Positions 25,516-32,904 of a stretch of 64,000 nucleotides of DNA are shown in pieces. The stretch covers positions 248,001-312,000 of the forward strand of contig NZ_FOAM01000001.1 of assembly GCF_900109605.1 (NCBI RefSeq). Direction: 5' to 3'. The notes beneath the pieces were generated by a model that had not been told where the DNA came from, did no database searches, and worked only from the letters and a program-made list of their open reading frames with translations. This DNA is from Xaviernesmea oryzae. GTDB lineage: Bacteria > Pseudomonadota > Alphaproteobacteria > Rhizobiales > Rhizobiaceae. The translations under genes and the position numbers were made by a program. Numbering within the stretch: the first letter of the stretch is position 1; each line of letters begins with the position of its first letter.

Positions 25516-26832
25516 TCAGGAGGCGGCCTTGATCGACAGGCTCTTCAGGTAGGCGGAGGGATCGGCCGGATCGAAGGTCTTGCCGTCGAAGAAGGTCTCG
25601 ACCCCGCGCGACGTGGAGGCCGGGATATCGGCGTCGGCGACCGAAAGCGTCTTGGCGGCCGAGCGCCAGAGATCCTCGCGGTTGACGGCATCGACTAGCG
25701 TCTTGATGTCGGTATCCGGCGCGAGCTTGCCCCAGCGGATGTTCTCGGCCAGGAACCAGGTGTCATGGCTCTTGAAGGGGTAGGACGCGGCGTTCTGCCA
25801 GAACTTCATGTAGAGGTCGGTGCCTTTGACGACGCGACCATTGCCATAAGTGATGTCGCCCTTCAGGCGGCCGAGCACGTCCTTCGGCGGCACGTTGAAC
25901 CACTGGCGGCGGCCGAGGATGGCGGACATCTCCTCCTTGTTGGCCATGCTGTCGCACCAGATCTGGGCTTCCATCACCGCCATCAGCAGCGCCTGTGTCG
26001 CCTTCGGGTTCTTCTCGATCCAGTCGGCGCGCATGCCTAGCGCCTTTTCCGGATGGCCCTTCCACAGCTCGCCCGTGGTGCAGGCGGTAAAGCCGATGCC
26101 CTGGTTGACGAGCTGTTCGTTCCACGGCTCGCCGACGCAGAACACGTCCATATTGCCGACCTTCATATTGGCGACCATCTGCGGCGGCGGCACCACGATG
26201 GTGGAGACGTCCTTGTCCGGATCGATGCCGCCGGCAGCCAGCCAATAGCGGATCCACAGGTCATGCGTGCCTCCGGGGAAGGTCATGGCCGCCTTGATCT
26301 CGCCGCCCTCGGCCTTCTTCTTCTCGAAGGCGGCCTTGAGCTTGGAGGCATCGAGCGTCACGCCGGTGTCGGCATAGGATTTGGCGACGGAAATGCCCTG
26401 GCTGTCGGTGTTGAGCCGGGCGAGGATCGCCATCGGCACCTTCTGGCCGTTCTGGGTCACCTTGCCGGTGTGCAGGAGATAGGGAAGCGGCGAGAGGATA
26501 TGGGCGCCGTCAATGCCGCCAGCCGCCCCGCCCAGCACCAGATTGTCGCGCGTGGCGCCCCAAGAGGCCTGCTTGGCGACCTCGACATCGGGCAGGCCGT
26601 ATTTTTCGAACAGGCCCTTTTCCTTGGCGACGATCAGCGGCGCGGCGTCGGTCAGCGCGATATAGCCGAGCTTGACGCCAGTCACTTCAGGCGCGGGGGC
26701 AGCAGCGAAAGCGCCTGATGGAAAGGCGGAGCGGATGGCCGTCACCAAGGCGGCGCCGGCGGAGATTTTCAGAAGGTCGCGGCGGTTGAGGCCGGAGGCG
26801 GAGGAGCGGGGTGTGCTCGAAAGCTTGGTCAT
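25516..26832 (-). CDS. nrtA: Nitrate ABC transporter substrate-binding protein NrtA (Tat-exported)
   Basis: A 438-residue periplasmic nitrate-binding protein. The start chosen gives a twin-arginine signal (LNRRDLLKISAGAALVTA, ending FAAAP). An earlier in-frame ATG sits directly on the leader U-tract without a ribosome site and is unlikely. Landmarks are LGYIALTDAAPLIVAKEKG, GGIDGAHILSPLPYLL, WIRYWLAAGGIDPDKD and VGEPWNEQLV, shared with the cytoplasmic homologue NasS encoded upstream. It is the first gene of the nitrate transport/reduction operon. A sigma-54 promoter and a terminator-containing leader lie just before it. Confidence 0.92.
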   Translation of the reverse strand: MTKLSSTPRSSASGLNRRDLLKISAGAALVTAIRSAFPSGAFAAAPAPEVTGVKLGYIALTDAAPLIVAKEKGLFEKYGLPDVEVAKQASWGATRDNLVLGGAAGGIDGAHILSPLPYLLHTGKVTQNGQKVPMAILARLNTDSQGISVAKSYADTGVTLDASKLKAAFEKKKAEGGEIKAAMTFPGGTHDLWIRYWLAAGGIDPDKDVSTIVVPPPQMVANMKVGNMDVFCVGEPWNEQLVNQGIGFTACTTGELWKGHPEKALGMRADWIEKNPKATQALLMAVMEAQIWCDSMANKEEMSAILGRRQWFNVPPKDVLGRLKGDITYGNGRVVKGTDLYMKFWQNAASYPFKSHDTWFLAENIRWGKLAPDTDIKTLVDAVNREDLWRSAAKTLSVADADIPASTSRGVETFFDGKTFDPADPSAYLKSLSIKAAS

Positions 26833-26889
26833 GGGAGGCGCGGTCCTCTTGGATGGGGCGCGGATGGCCGGAGGCGGAAATTCGGGCAT

Positions 26890-26922
26890 AAAAAAACGCC
26901 GCTCGGAGTTGCCTTGAAGCGG
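26890..26922 (-). terminator. Intrinsic terminator in the nas operon leader (attenuator)
   Basis: On the minus strand CCGCTT pairs with GAGCGG across a 12-nt loop, followed after two bases by seven T residues, about 60 nt before the nrtA ATG. A terminator upstream of the first gene marks transcription attenuation, and NasT-type ANTAR regulators act by preventing such terminators. Confidence 0.75.
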
Positions 26923-26992
26923 AGAGTTTCTCTCCCGCAGGCAGATCCTTGCGACGTCGGTGTCAGCGATGAGCCGTCTCGCACGGCCCCTC
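26921..26992 (-). promoter_or_regulatory. Antiterminator region of the nas leader (candidate NasT RNA target)
   Basis: Two hairpins precede the terminator. GGAGAG-AAA-CTCTCC (26921-26935) shares its last two C residues with the terminator stem, so the two structures exclude each other. A second stem, GCCGT/ACGGC extended by GAG/CTC around a 2-nt bulge (26971-26992), lies upstream. A pair of stem-loops before a terminator is the arrangement bound by ANTAR proteins. I could not match the exact AnnGnn hexaloop consensus by eye. Confidence 0.55.
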
Positions 26993-27030
26993 TTGCGTCC
27001 CCATCCTCGTTGACAGGCGCGTTTTATAGG

Positions 27031-27048
27031 AAGCAAACGCCGTGCCAG
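27031..27048 (-). promoter_or_regulatory. Sigma-54 (RpoN) -24/-12 promoter of the nas operon
   Basis: The minus strand reads CTGGCACGGCGTTTGCTT, matching TGGCACG-N4-TTGC exactly with the required 10 bp between GG and GC. The predicted start of transcription is near 27021, giving a leader of about 190 nt before nrtA. Confidence 0.88.
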
Positions 27049-27135
27049 TTTCAGTTATTTTTTATAAGTATCTATTTTTATTTATAAAATTATGGGAAGA
27101 CTCCCGGCCTGCTGGAGCGGCTTGATATGATGCAG

Positions 27136-27152
27136 TGCAAATTTCTTATGCA
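27136..27152. promoter_or_regulatory. Candidate NtrC enhancer site 1 (TGCA-N9-TGCA)
   Basis: TGCA, nine bases, TGCA: the 17-bp geometry of the classical NtrC site TGCACC-N5-GGTGCA, although the inner CC/GG bases are not kept. Its centre is about 123 bp upstream of the predicted transcription start. Confidence 0.5.
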
Positions 27153-27178
27153 GCTGCCACGCGCTGCGTTGAAATTCA

Positions 27179-27195
27179 TGCATCGTGAATGTGCA
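27179..27195. promoter_or_regulatory. Candidate NtrC enhancer site 2 (TGCA-N9-TGCA)
   Basis: A second TGCA-N9-TGCA element 43 bp (about four helical turns) from the first, centred about 166 bp upstream of the predicted start. NtrC sites usually occur in helically phased pairs at such distances. An AT-rich, bendable stretch lies between the pair and the promoter. Confidence 0.5.
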
Positions 27196-27240
27196 GCATT
27201 TCTAGAATGCCCGATCGAAGGCAGTCTTGTTGTCCAGGCT

Positions 27241-28515
27241 TCAGCTCTCGTCGTCGAAGCTGAGGCCGGTATCGGCGCGCACCGGAAAGGCGGCGACATA
27301 GGCGGGAATATCGGCCGGGTTGAAGACATGGCCGTCCATGAAGCCATCGTCTGCCTCCATCCCTTCAGCACGCAGATCCTGCGTCGTGTCAGGCGCCTGA
27401 TCGCCGAGTGCTGCGCGGTAGAGATCGGGACGATAGGCCGAGAGAACCGCATCGAGCCCTGCATGGCTGAAGCTCGTCTGACCCCAGCGGATCATCTGGC
27501 TGTAGATCCACAGAGCCTGGCTCGGCCGCGGATAGTTCGCGTGCCCAGCGTGAAAGCCGATATAGTCCGGGATCATCCGCCGGTTGCCCTGGTCATCGAG
27601 GCCGAATTCGCCCGAGAGAACATGGCGCAGAAGCTCGGCCGGGGTGGAGAGATAGCGCGGCTCGGCCAGTACCTCGGCCAAGGCGGTGTGGTTGGCGCGG
27701 TCGTCGCACCAGCGCGCGGCGGCGTCGAGCGCGACGAGCAGGCGCAGCACATGCTCTCGATGCTTCTCCGCGAAATCGGGGCGCAAGCCCAGCACCTTTT
27801 CCGGCGCGGAGGGCCAGATATCCTGCTTGGCGGCGACGATGCGGCCGACGCCGCGCGCGCTGGCCACCATGTTCCACGGCGCGCCGACGCAGAAGCCGTC
27901 GATGGCGCCGGCAGCCAGCGCATCGGAGGTCAGCGGCGGCGGCACGACCACGAGCTTGACGTCCCGATCCGGATCGATGCCGCCGGCGGCCAGCCAGTAG
28001 CGCATCTCGTAATGATGCGAGGAGAAGGGATAGGTGACGCCGAAGGTCGGCACCGCCTCGCCGCGTTCGCGAAGGCTCTTGAGCACGGCAGCCAGGGCGC
28101 GAGCATTGGCGAGCGCGTCTTCCTGCGGGCCGAGCAACCCCGTCTCCTGCATGCGGGCGAAAAGCCGGATGGACAGCGTGATGGCATTGCCGCCGCGCCC
28201 GAGCGAGAAGGGCGCGATGGTCGGCGAGGGGTTAGAGCCGAGCCCCAGCATGGAGGCCACCGGCATGGGCGAGAGCATGTGGGCGATGTCGAACTGGCGG
28301 AAGGCCAGCCGGTCGCGGATATTGGCCCAGGAAACGTCCTTCACCAGATCGATGGCCAGCCCCTCGCGCGCGGCAAAGCCGAATTCGGCCGCCGCGATCA
28401 GAACGGAGGCATCCACCAGCGGGATGAAGCCGGCGCGAAAGACGCGTGGACCGTCTTCGCCCACAAGAGCGGGCGCGGAAAGCGTGGAACCGGCATCGGA
28501 CTCAAGGAAGGTCAT
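27241..28515 (-). CDS. nasS: NasS, cytoplasmic NrtA-like nitrate/nitrite sensor
   Basis: A 424-residue homologue of NrtA that lacks any signal peptide, so it is cytoplasmic. It shares with NrtA the segments AHMLSPMPVASML, YWLAAGGIDPDRD and VGAPWNMV. In NasS/NasT systems NasS holds the ANTAR protein NasT inactive until nitrate or nitrite binds NasS. Location and order (nasT then nasS, directly upstream of the nrt-nir-nas operon) are those of the well-studied Paracoccus, Azotobacter and Bradyrhizobium loci. The ATG chosen yields MTFLESDAG; a TTG 11 codons earlier is possible. No terminator is obvious between its end and the nas promoter region. Confidence 0.9.
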   Translation of the reverse strand: MTFLESDAGSTLSAPALVGEDGPRVFRAGFIPLVDASVLIAAAEFGFAAREGLAIDLVKDVSWANIRDRLAFRQFDIAHMLSPMPVASMLGLGSNPSPTIAPFSLGRGGNAITLSIRLFARMQETGLLGPQEDALANARALAAVLKSLRERGEAVPTFGVTYPFSSHHYEMRYWLAAGGIDPDRDVKLVVVPPPLTSDALAAGAIDGFCVGAPWNMVASARGVGRIVAAKQDIWPSAPEKVLGLRPDFAEKHREHVLRLLVALDAAARWCDDRANHTALAEVLAEPRYLSTPAELLRHVLSGEFGLDDQGNRRMIPDYIGFHAGHANYPRPSQALWIYSQMIRWGQTSFSHAGLDAVLSAYRPDLYRAALGDQAPDTTQDLRAEGMEADDGFMDGHVFNPADIPAYVAAFPVRADTGLSFDDES

Positions 28516-28569
28516 GACCAAACTGCCTGCAAGAGAAAGGGGTGCCAAAGCGGGGAGGACAGGGGGTCA

Positions 28570-29157
28570 TCACATCAACAGTCCCGCGGCAGTCACGACG
28601 CTTTGGGCGATCTCGATCATCTTCTTCTTCTCGTTCATCGCCGTCTGGCGCAGGAGCGCGAAGGCCTCCTCCTCCGACAGGCCGCGCATCTTCATCAGGA
28701 TGCCTTTGGCCCGCTCGATCACCTTGCGCGCTTCCAGCGCGGATTTGGCATCGGCCAGTTCGCGCTGCAGGCGGCTGAAGGCGTTGAAACGGCTGACGGC
28801 CATGTCGAGGATCGACTTCACCCGCTCCTTTTTCAGCCCGTCCACCACATAGGCCGAGACGCCGGCCTCGACCGCCTGTTCGATCGAGGCCGTGTCGGCG
28901 CGGTCGACAAACATGGCGATCGGCCGCGAGACCATGCGGGTGAGCTGGAACAGATGCTCCATCATATCGCGATTGGGATTTTCGATATCGATGATGATCA
29001 CATCGGGTTCGAGCGTCTCGATCACCCGCGCGACGCCGCTGACCTCATGAATGACGGTTACGCGCAAATGCCCGGCCTCGCGAAGGCCCTCCTCGATGAT
29101 CGAGGCGCGGATGGCGTTTTCGTCGATGACCAGGATCGTCAGATCGGGCTGCGTCAT
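28570..29157 (-). CDS. nasT: NasT, ANTAR-domain transcription antiterminator
   Basis: A 195-residue two-domain regulator. The N-terminal pseudo-receiver (1-120) keeps LVIDEN at the acidic pocket and IIIDIENPNRD around the would-be phospho-site. A coiled-coil linker (about 125-145) leads to the ANTAR domain (about 140-190: EARKVIERAKGILMKMRG, EEEAFALLRQTAM). ANTAR domains bind paired RNA hairpins and prevent termination. The target should be the leader in front of nrtA. It is followed by nasS after about 54 bp. The adenine deaminase gene ends only 75 bp upstream on the same strand with no clear terminator between. Confidence 0.92.
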   Translation of the reverse strand: MTQPDLTILVIDENAIRASIIEEGLREAGHLRVTVIHEVSGVARVIETLEPDVIIIDIENPNRDMMEHLFQLTRMVSRPIAMFVDRADTASIEQAVEAGVSAYVVDGLKKERVKSILDMAVSRFNAFSRLQRELADAKSALEARKVIERAKGILMKMRGLSEEEAFALLRQTAMNEKKKMIEIAQSVVTAAGLLM

Positions 29158-29232
29158 GGGCTTTCTGGCGTTCGGATGCTTGCGGTCGATGTCTGGGCCG
29201 GTTCGGCCGAATCAGGCTCTTATCATGCAGTC

Positions 29233-31029
29233 TCAGGCGGCGTCGAATAGCGGCACGATGTCCATGGCCGGTACGGTTACCAGACCTTTGTCGGTAATGC
29301 GGATTTCCGGGATCACCGAGAGCGGGATCAGGTTGAAGCCCATATAGGGAATGGTGCAGCCTGCCTTGTCCCATTCCGCCTTCAAGAGCTTCACCTCCTC
29401 GGCCACCGCATGTACCCGCTTGTCGGAGATCAGACCGGCGATCGGCAACGGTACCATGGCGGTGACCTTGCCATTCTGCACCACGCAAGCGCCGCCCTGA
29501 TGTGCTTCGATGGCGCGCAGCGCCACCTGCATATCCGCCTCATTGGTGCCGGCAATGATGATGTTGTGGCTGTCATGGCCGACGGAGGAGGCGACGGCGC
29601 CTGATCGCAGCGCGAAATTCGACAGCAATCCATGGGCGACATTGCCGGCGGACTTCCCATGCCGCTCGATCACGGTGACGAAGCAGAGGCCGTGGCGCTC
29701 GAAATGGGTCTGCCAGTCATTGGCCGGTTCGAGCCGGATCTTCTCGTGAACGAGGATGATGCCAGGCAGCTCGGTGCGGATGGTATTGGCGGTCACCGGT
29801 TTGGTCGGCAGCGCGGGCGTCAGCACGACCTGCTCCGGCAGCTTCACCGTGTGATAGGCGGCCTCGGGATAGCGATAGCGGTTGGAAAGCGCTTGATCGA
29901 GCACGGGAGTGATCGCTTTCTGATCGACCACCAGTTCGCCGCCATACCAGGTGCTGACCGGCTCCAGATCGTCGGTCAGCAGAACGAGATCCGCCCGCCG
30001 TCCGCCGCCGAGCCCGCCAATCTCGCCTTCCATGTGGTAGCGCGTGGCGCCATGGAGCGAGCCCATGGCCCAGGCCTGTTCCTTGCGCATGCCGGCAACG
30101 ACCGCCTGGCGCGTCACCCAGTCCAGCCCGAAGGTCAAGAGATCGTCGGCGTCGCGGTCGTCGGTGCAGACCGCAATGCGTTTGTGCGAGGCGCCGAGCT
30201 CGGTGATCGTCTTGATGGCATGCGGCAGGGAATGCCAGGGCGTCGTCGGCGGCCCGCCGCGCAGGAACAGCCAGATGCCGGCCTCCAGCATGTCGTCGGC
30301 GATCTCGCGGTCGATCGCCTCATGCGTGTCGGTGACGCCTGAGGCAGCATAGGCGGCGACAAATTCCCGGCCATAGACATGGCCGCAGACCGGGCGGCCT
30401 CGCTCCAGGGCGGCGGCAAGAATGGCATGCGCCCGCTCGTCGCCCATCGCGACGGAGACGAAATCCATCTTTTCGCCGAGCGCCACGGCTTCCGGCCAAC
30501 GGTCGAACAGGCCGGCGATCTTTTCGGGCGTGAAATCGCCGCCCGCCGTCTCCAGTTGCGGCGAGGTGGCGGGAATGGTGCTGGGCACAGTGAGGAAGAT
30601 CGACAGCGGCGCATGGCGCGCATCCTCCAGCATGGCCTCGACGCCGGCCACATCCATGACATTGCCGATCTCGTGGCTGTCGCAGAAGATCGTCGTCACT
30701 CCATTCAAGAGCGCAGCTTCCGCATAGGCGCAGGCGGTGATCATGCTCGACTCGATGTGGATGTGCGGATCGACCAGCCCCGGCGCGATCAAGCCACCGC
30801 GTGCGTCATAGAAGGCCGCCCCTCTGCCGGAAAAGCTGCCGGCAGGCTTGACCGCCGCAATGCGCCCGCCCTTCACCCAGATCTCCCGGTCGGGCAGGAT
30901 CCGCTCGGAATAAGTGGAGAGCACGCGGGCATCGCGAATGACGAGATCGGGCGCAGCACGGCCGGAGGCCACATCGGCCAGCTGCCGAGTCATGCTTGCA
31001 AGCGGTTTGACGGAAAAGCGTGTCAGCAT
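29233..31029 (-). CDS. ade: Adenine deaminase
   Basis: A 598-residue amidohydrolase converting adenine to hypoxanthine plus ammonia. The metal site starts with [13 protein letters not shown]; other family segments are [30 protein letters not shown] and, near the C-terminus, [19 protein letters not shown]. The length matches bacterial Ade. It lies 27 bp after the GST-like gene and forms the end of a minus-strand unit with the Rieske-only protein. Together with guanine deaminase and the purine-type ABC transporter nearby, it supplies nitrogen from purines. The first ATG is used; a second ATG 12 codons in is possible. Confidence 0.92.
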   Translation of the reverse strand: MLTRFSVKPLASMTRQLADVASGRAAPDLVIRDARVLSTYSERILPDREIWVKGGRIAAVKPAGSFSGRGAAFYDARGGLIAPGLVDPHIHIESSMITACAYAEAALLNGVTTIFCDSHEIGNVMDVAGVEAMLEDARHAPLSIFLTVPSTIPATSPQLETAGGDFTPEKIAGLFDRWPEAVALGEKMDFVSVAMGDERAHAILAAALERGRPVCGHVYGREFVAAYAASGVTDTHEAIDREIADDMLEAGIWLFLRGGPPTTPWHSLPHAIKTITELGASHKRIAVCTDDRDADDLLTFGLDWVTRQAVVAGMRKEQAWAMGSLHGATRYHMEGEIGGLGGGRRADLVLLTDDLEPVSTWYGGELVVDQKAITPVLDQALSNRYRYPEAAYHTVKLPEQVVLTPALPTKPVTANTIRTELPGIILVHEKIRLEPANDWQTHFERHGLCFVTVIERHGKSAGNVAHGLLSNFALRSGAVASSVGHDSHNIIIAGTNEADMQVALRAIEAHQGGACVVQNGKVTAMVPLPIAGLISDKRVHAVAEEVKLLKAEWDKAGCTIPYMGFNLIPLSVIPEIRITDKGLVTVPAMDIVPLFDAA

Positions 31030-31056
31030 CGGCGTGCCTCAGGAGAGCATCGGGCT

Positions 31057-31689
31057 TCAGTGGTAATCGGGAATGCCGGGCATGGTGATGAACCCCGGCA
31101 GTCTGCGCAGGCGCCGGAGCCAGAGGCGCAGCGCCGGATAGTCATTGTGGTCGATGCCATAATCGCGGCTGAGCGCAAAGGACGGGAAAAGCGCGAGATC
31201 GGCGATGGTCGGTTGCGTGCCGACAATCCAGTCCCGCCCCTCGATCCGGTTCAGCGTCATCCGGTCTTCCAGCACGCGAAAGGCGCTGCGGGCCTCGGCT
31301 TCCATCCGCGCCGTATCGCCGGCCAAAGCAAAGAGGGCGCAAAGCCGGGCCTGACGTGCCGCTGCCAGCGCACGTTCGGAAAAGGTAAGCCAGCTCATGA
31401 CGTCTCCATGCAACGCCGGCTCCGTCGGCAGCCATTGCCTGGTCTCATCCTGACATGCCGCCAGCGTGGCAAGGATTGCGGCGCTGCCGGCCAATGGCGT
31501 GCCGTGGATCTCGAGTACGGGCATCAGGCCGAGTGGGCTCAGCCGGCGAAAAGCGGGGCTGTCATGCACATGGCCTGGAAACATGTCGACCGCCACACGC
31601 TCGGCCGTCACGCCCAGGAAGGACATCAGCAAGCGGACGCGGTAGCTGTCCTCGTCCATCTCGTAATCGTGGAGGATCAGTTGGGACAT
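31057..31689 (-). CDS. Glutathione S-transferase-like protein, coupled to a Rieske protein gene
   Basis: A 210-residue GST fold. The N-terminal thioredoxin-like domain (1-80) has SYRVRLLMSFLGV after the first strand, the cis-proline at GLMPVLEIHG, and the glutathione-site Ser in LAGSAAILATL. The C-terminal helical domain (90-205) has the capping-box-like segment GTQPTIADLALFPSF. Its ATG overlaps the stop of the Rieske-only gene by one base, so the two are made together. GST-like NdmE of the caffeine N-demethylase complex is a structural partner of a split Rieske oxygenase, and this gene is in the same kind of company. Ordinary conjugation or detoxification is the alternative. Confidence 0.85.
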   Translation of the reverse strand: MSQLILHDYEMDEDSYRVRLLMSFLGVTAERVAVDMFPGHVHDSPAFRRLSPLGLMPVLEIHGTPLAGSAAILATLAACQDETRQWLPTEPALHGDVMSWLTFSERALAAARQARLCALFALAGDTARMEAEARSAFRVLEDRMTLNRIEGRDWIVGTQPTIADLALFPSFALSRDYGIDHNDYPALRLWLRRLRRLPGFITMPGIPDYH

Positions 31690-32357
31690 CAGGCAGCCTC
31701 GCCGGGTATCGCAACGCCCGCCTCGATCCGGTCGCGCAGCGCCTGCGCGAAGCGGGCGGCTTCGATCCGTGCCCTGGGGCCGGCCATGCCGGCTTCGACC
31801 AGAACATGCATCAGGGCCTTGCCATCATTGGCCGGATGCAGGCCAACGATCAGGCGCAGGCCTTCGACATCGAGGCGACCGAAGGTGCCGTCGCCGACCC
31901 AGCCAGCTTTTGAAAGCGCGTCGGCAAGTCTGTCGACCGGCGTGTTGATCGCCAGCGTCTGCACCGGCTCAGCTGCGACGGTCTCTGCGGCCGGCGGAAA
32001 GGTCAGGCTGTCTTGCTCCGTGGCCCAGATCAGACCCGCAGCCTCGCGTGCGGCCAAACGTGGAACGCGAATGGTCTGCGGCACGTCCAGCTGTGGATGG
32101 GCCGGAATGTGTCGGCACTGTCCGGCCGCATCATATTGCCAGCCGTGATACAAGCAGGCGATGTGATCGCCGCGTACGAAGCCGAAGCTCAGGCGCATGC
32201 CGCGATGCGGACAGCGATCCTCCCAGACATGGGCATTGCCCGAGGCATCGCGCCAGACGACCAGCTCGTGTCCTTCGACATGAAGCCCGGCCGAAGTCGA
32301 GGGCTCGATATCCGCCGACAGCGCGACCGGCAGCCATTGCGTTGCAAGGCGGCTCAT
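31689..32357 (-). CDS. Rieske-only [2Fe-2S] protein of an oxygenase type
   Basis: A 222-residue protein. Residues 7-120 are a full oxygenase-type Rieske domain with ligands C49/H51 (EDRCPHRGMRL) and C68/H71 (IACLYHGWQYD), continuing to the usual AGLIWATE strand. The iron-binding catalytic domain that normally follows is missing; instead there are about 100 residues (VDRLADALSKAGW and so on) that I do not recognise. The N-terminus QWLPVALSADI is the standard start of a ring-hydroxylating oxygenase alpha subunit. It overlaps its upstream neighbour by ATGA and the GST gene by one base. A catalytic-only oxygenase homologue is encoded 5.5 kb away in the divergent operon. Confidence 0.85.
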   Translation of the reverse strand: MSRLATQWLPVALSADIEPSTSAGLHVEGHELVVWRDASGNAHVWEDRCPHRGMRLSFGFVRGDHIACLYHGWQYDAAGQCRHIPAHPQLDVPQTIRVPRLAAREAAGLIWATEQDSLTFPPAAETVAAEPVQTLAINTPVDRLADALSKAGWVGDGTFGRLDVEGLRLIVGLHPANDGKALMHVLVEAGMAGPRARIEAARFAQALRDRIEAGVAIPGEAA

Positions 32358-32608
32358 GACGTGGGCCTCCAGGCCGTGGTTTCACGGTGAACATCGGTGA
32401 CGAGACAATCCTGCGGTCCGAGGCTCAGCGCCATTTCGAAGGCATCGACCAGATCGGGCTGCCCCTCGACGGCCATGATGGCGCTGTTCACATCGCAGGC
32501 TCCGAGCGAAAGGGCAATGTCGAGCCGGCGGGCCCGATGACGGGCGAAGGCCTGGAAGCTCTCGCAGCGAAGCTTGCCGTGGAAGGTGAAACGAGCCTGC
32601 GCCGTCAT
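32354..32608 (-). CDS. Small acylphosphatase-fold-like protein, probably non-catalytic
   Basis: An 84-residue protein at the head of the Rieske-GST-adenine deaminase operon, overlapping the Rieske gene by ATGA. Its pattern (ARFTFHGKL, then FQAFARHRARRL, then IMAVEGQPDLVDAFEMALSLGP, then VTDV) follows the beta-alpha-beta layout of acylphosphatases. The catalytic Arg of the usual GVGFR loop is replaced (CESFQ here), and no Asn stands in the WVxN position. It may therefore be a binding rather than a catalytic domain. The fold call is by eye only. The ATG gives MTAQARF; a longer frame exists but lacks support. Confidence 0.6.
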   Translation of the reverse strand: MTAQARFTFHGKLRCESFQAFARHRARRLDIALSLGACDVNSAIMAVEGQPDLVDAFEMALSLGPQDCLVTDVHRETTAWRPTS

Positions 32609-32671
32609 GATCCCCGTTCCCCGGCTCCTGCTCTCGCCATGCTCATTCTCCTGATCTTTCCTTGAGCGACA

Positions 32672-32703
32672 GCACAAATTTTATGCATGCGCATGCTTTG
32701 TGC
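32672..32703. promoter_or_regulatory. Inverted repeats in the divergent purine-island promoter region
   Basis: GCACAAA and TTTGTGC form an inverted repeat 18 bp apart, enclosing an offset perfect 12-bp palindrome GCATGCGCATGC (32685-32696). This lies in the roughly 300-bp gap between the minus-strand Rieske operon and the plus-strand ABC transporter operon, so one regulator could control both. No regulator gene is present in the island. Confidence 0.4.
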
Positions 32704-32904
32704 ATTCTATGCGGCCTTTGCTTGGAAATTCAAGGGCGCTTTGTGCCGTCCAAGCCGCCATGCCCCTCTCGCCCGGAAATCTTGCCGCGCCTGACAGACG
32801 GCCGGTGCGTGGCATGAAGCTTGCAAGTTCTCCAGCCGAACGCCCTCTCATGGCCGCCAGTCCCGGTAGCCATGTCCTTGCTGTCAGAAGGACCAGACCT
32901 CGCC

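Noticed and set aside
26833-26889. Upstream ATG as the nrtA start
   Set aside because: It lies immediately after the leader terminator T-run with no ribosome site, and would bury the twin-arginine signal 20 residues deep.
27127-29250. Long plus-strand open frame opposite nasS and nasT
   Set aside because: The minus strand encodes two clear proteins; the plus frame has shadow composition and would run across the nas promoter region.
30379-32148. Plus-strand open frame opposite ade, GST and Rieske genes
   Set aside because: No domain, no ribosome site, and three well-supported genes on the other strand.
32660-32740. Second sigma-54 promoter ahead of the BMP transporter operon
   Set aside because: A TTTGC is present, but no GG stands at the required 10-bp spacing before the GC.
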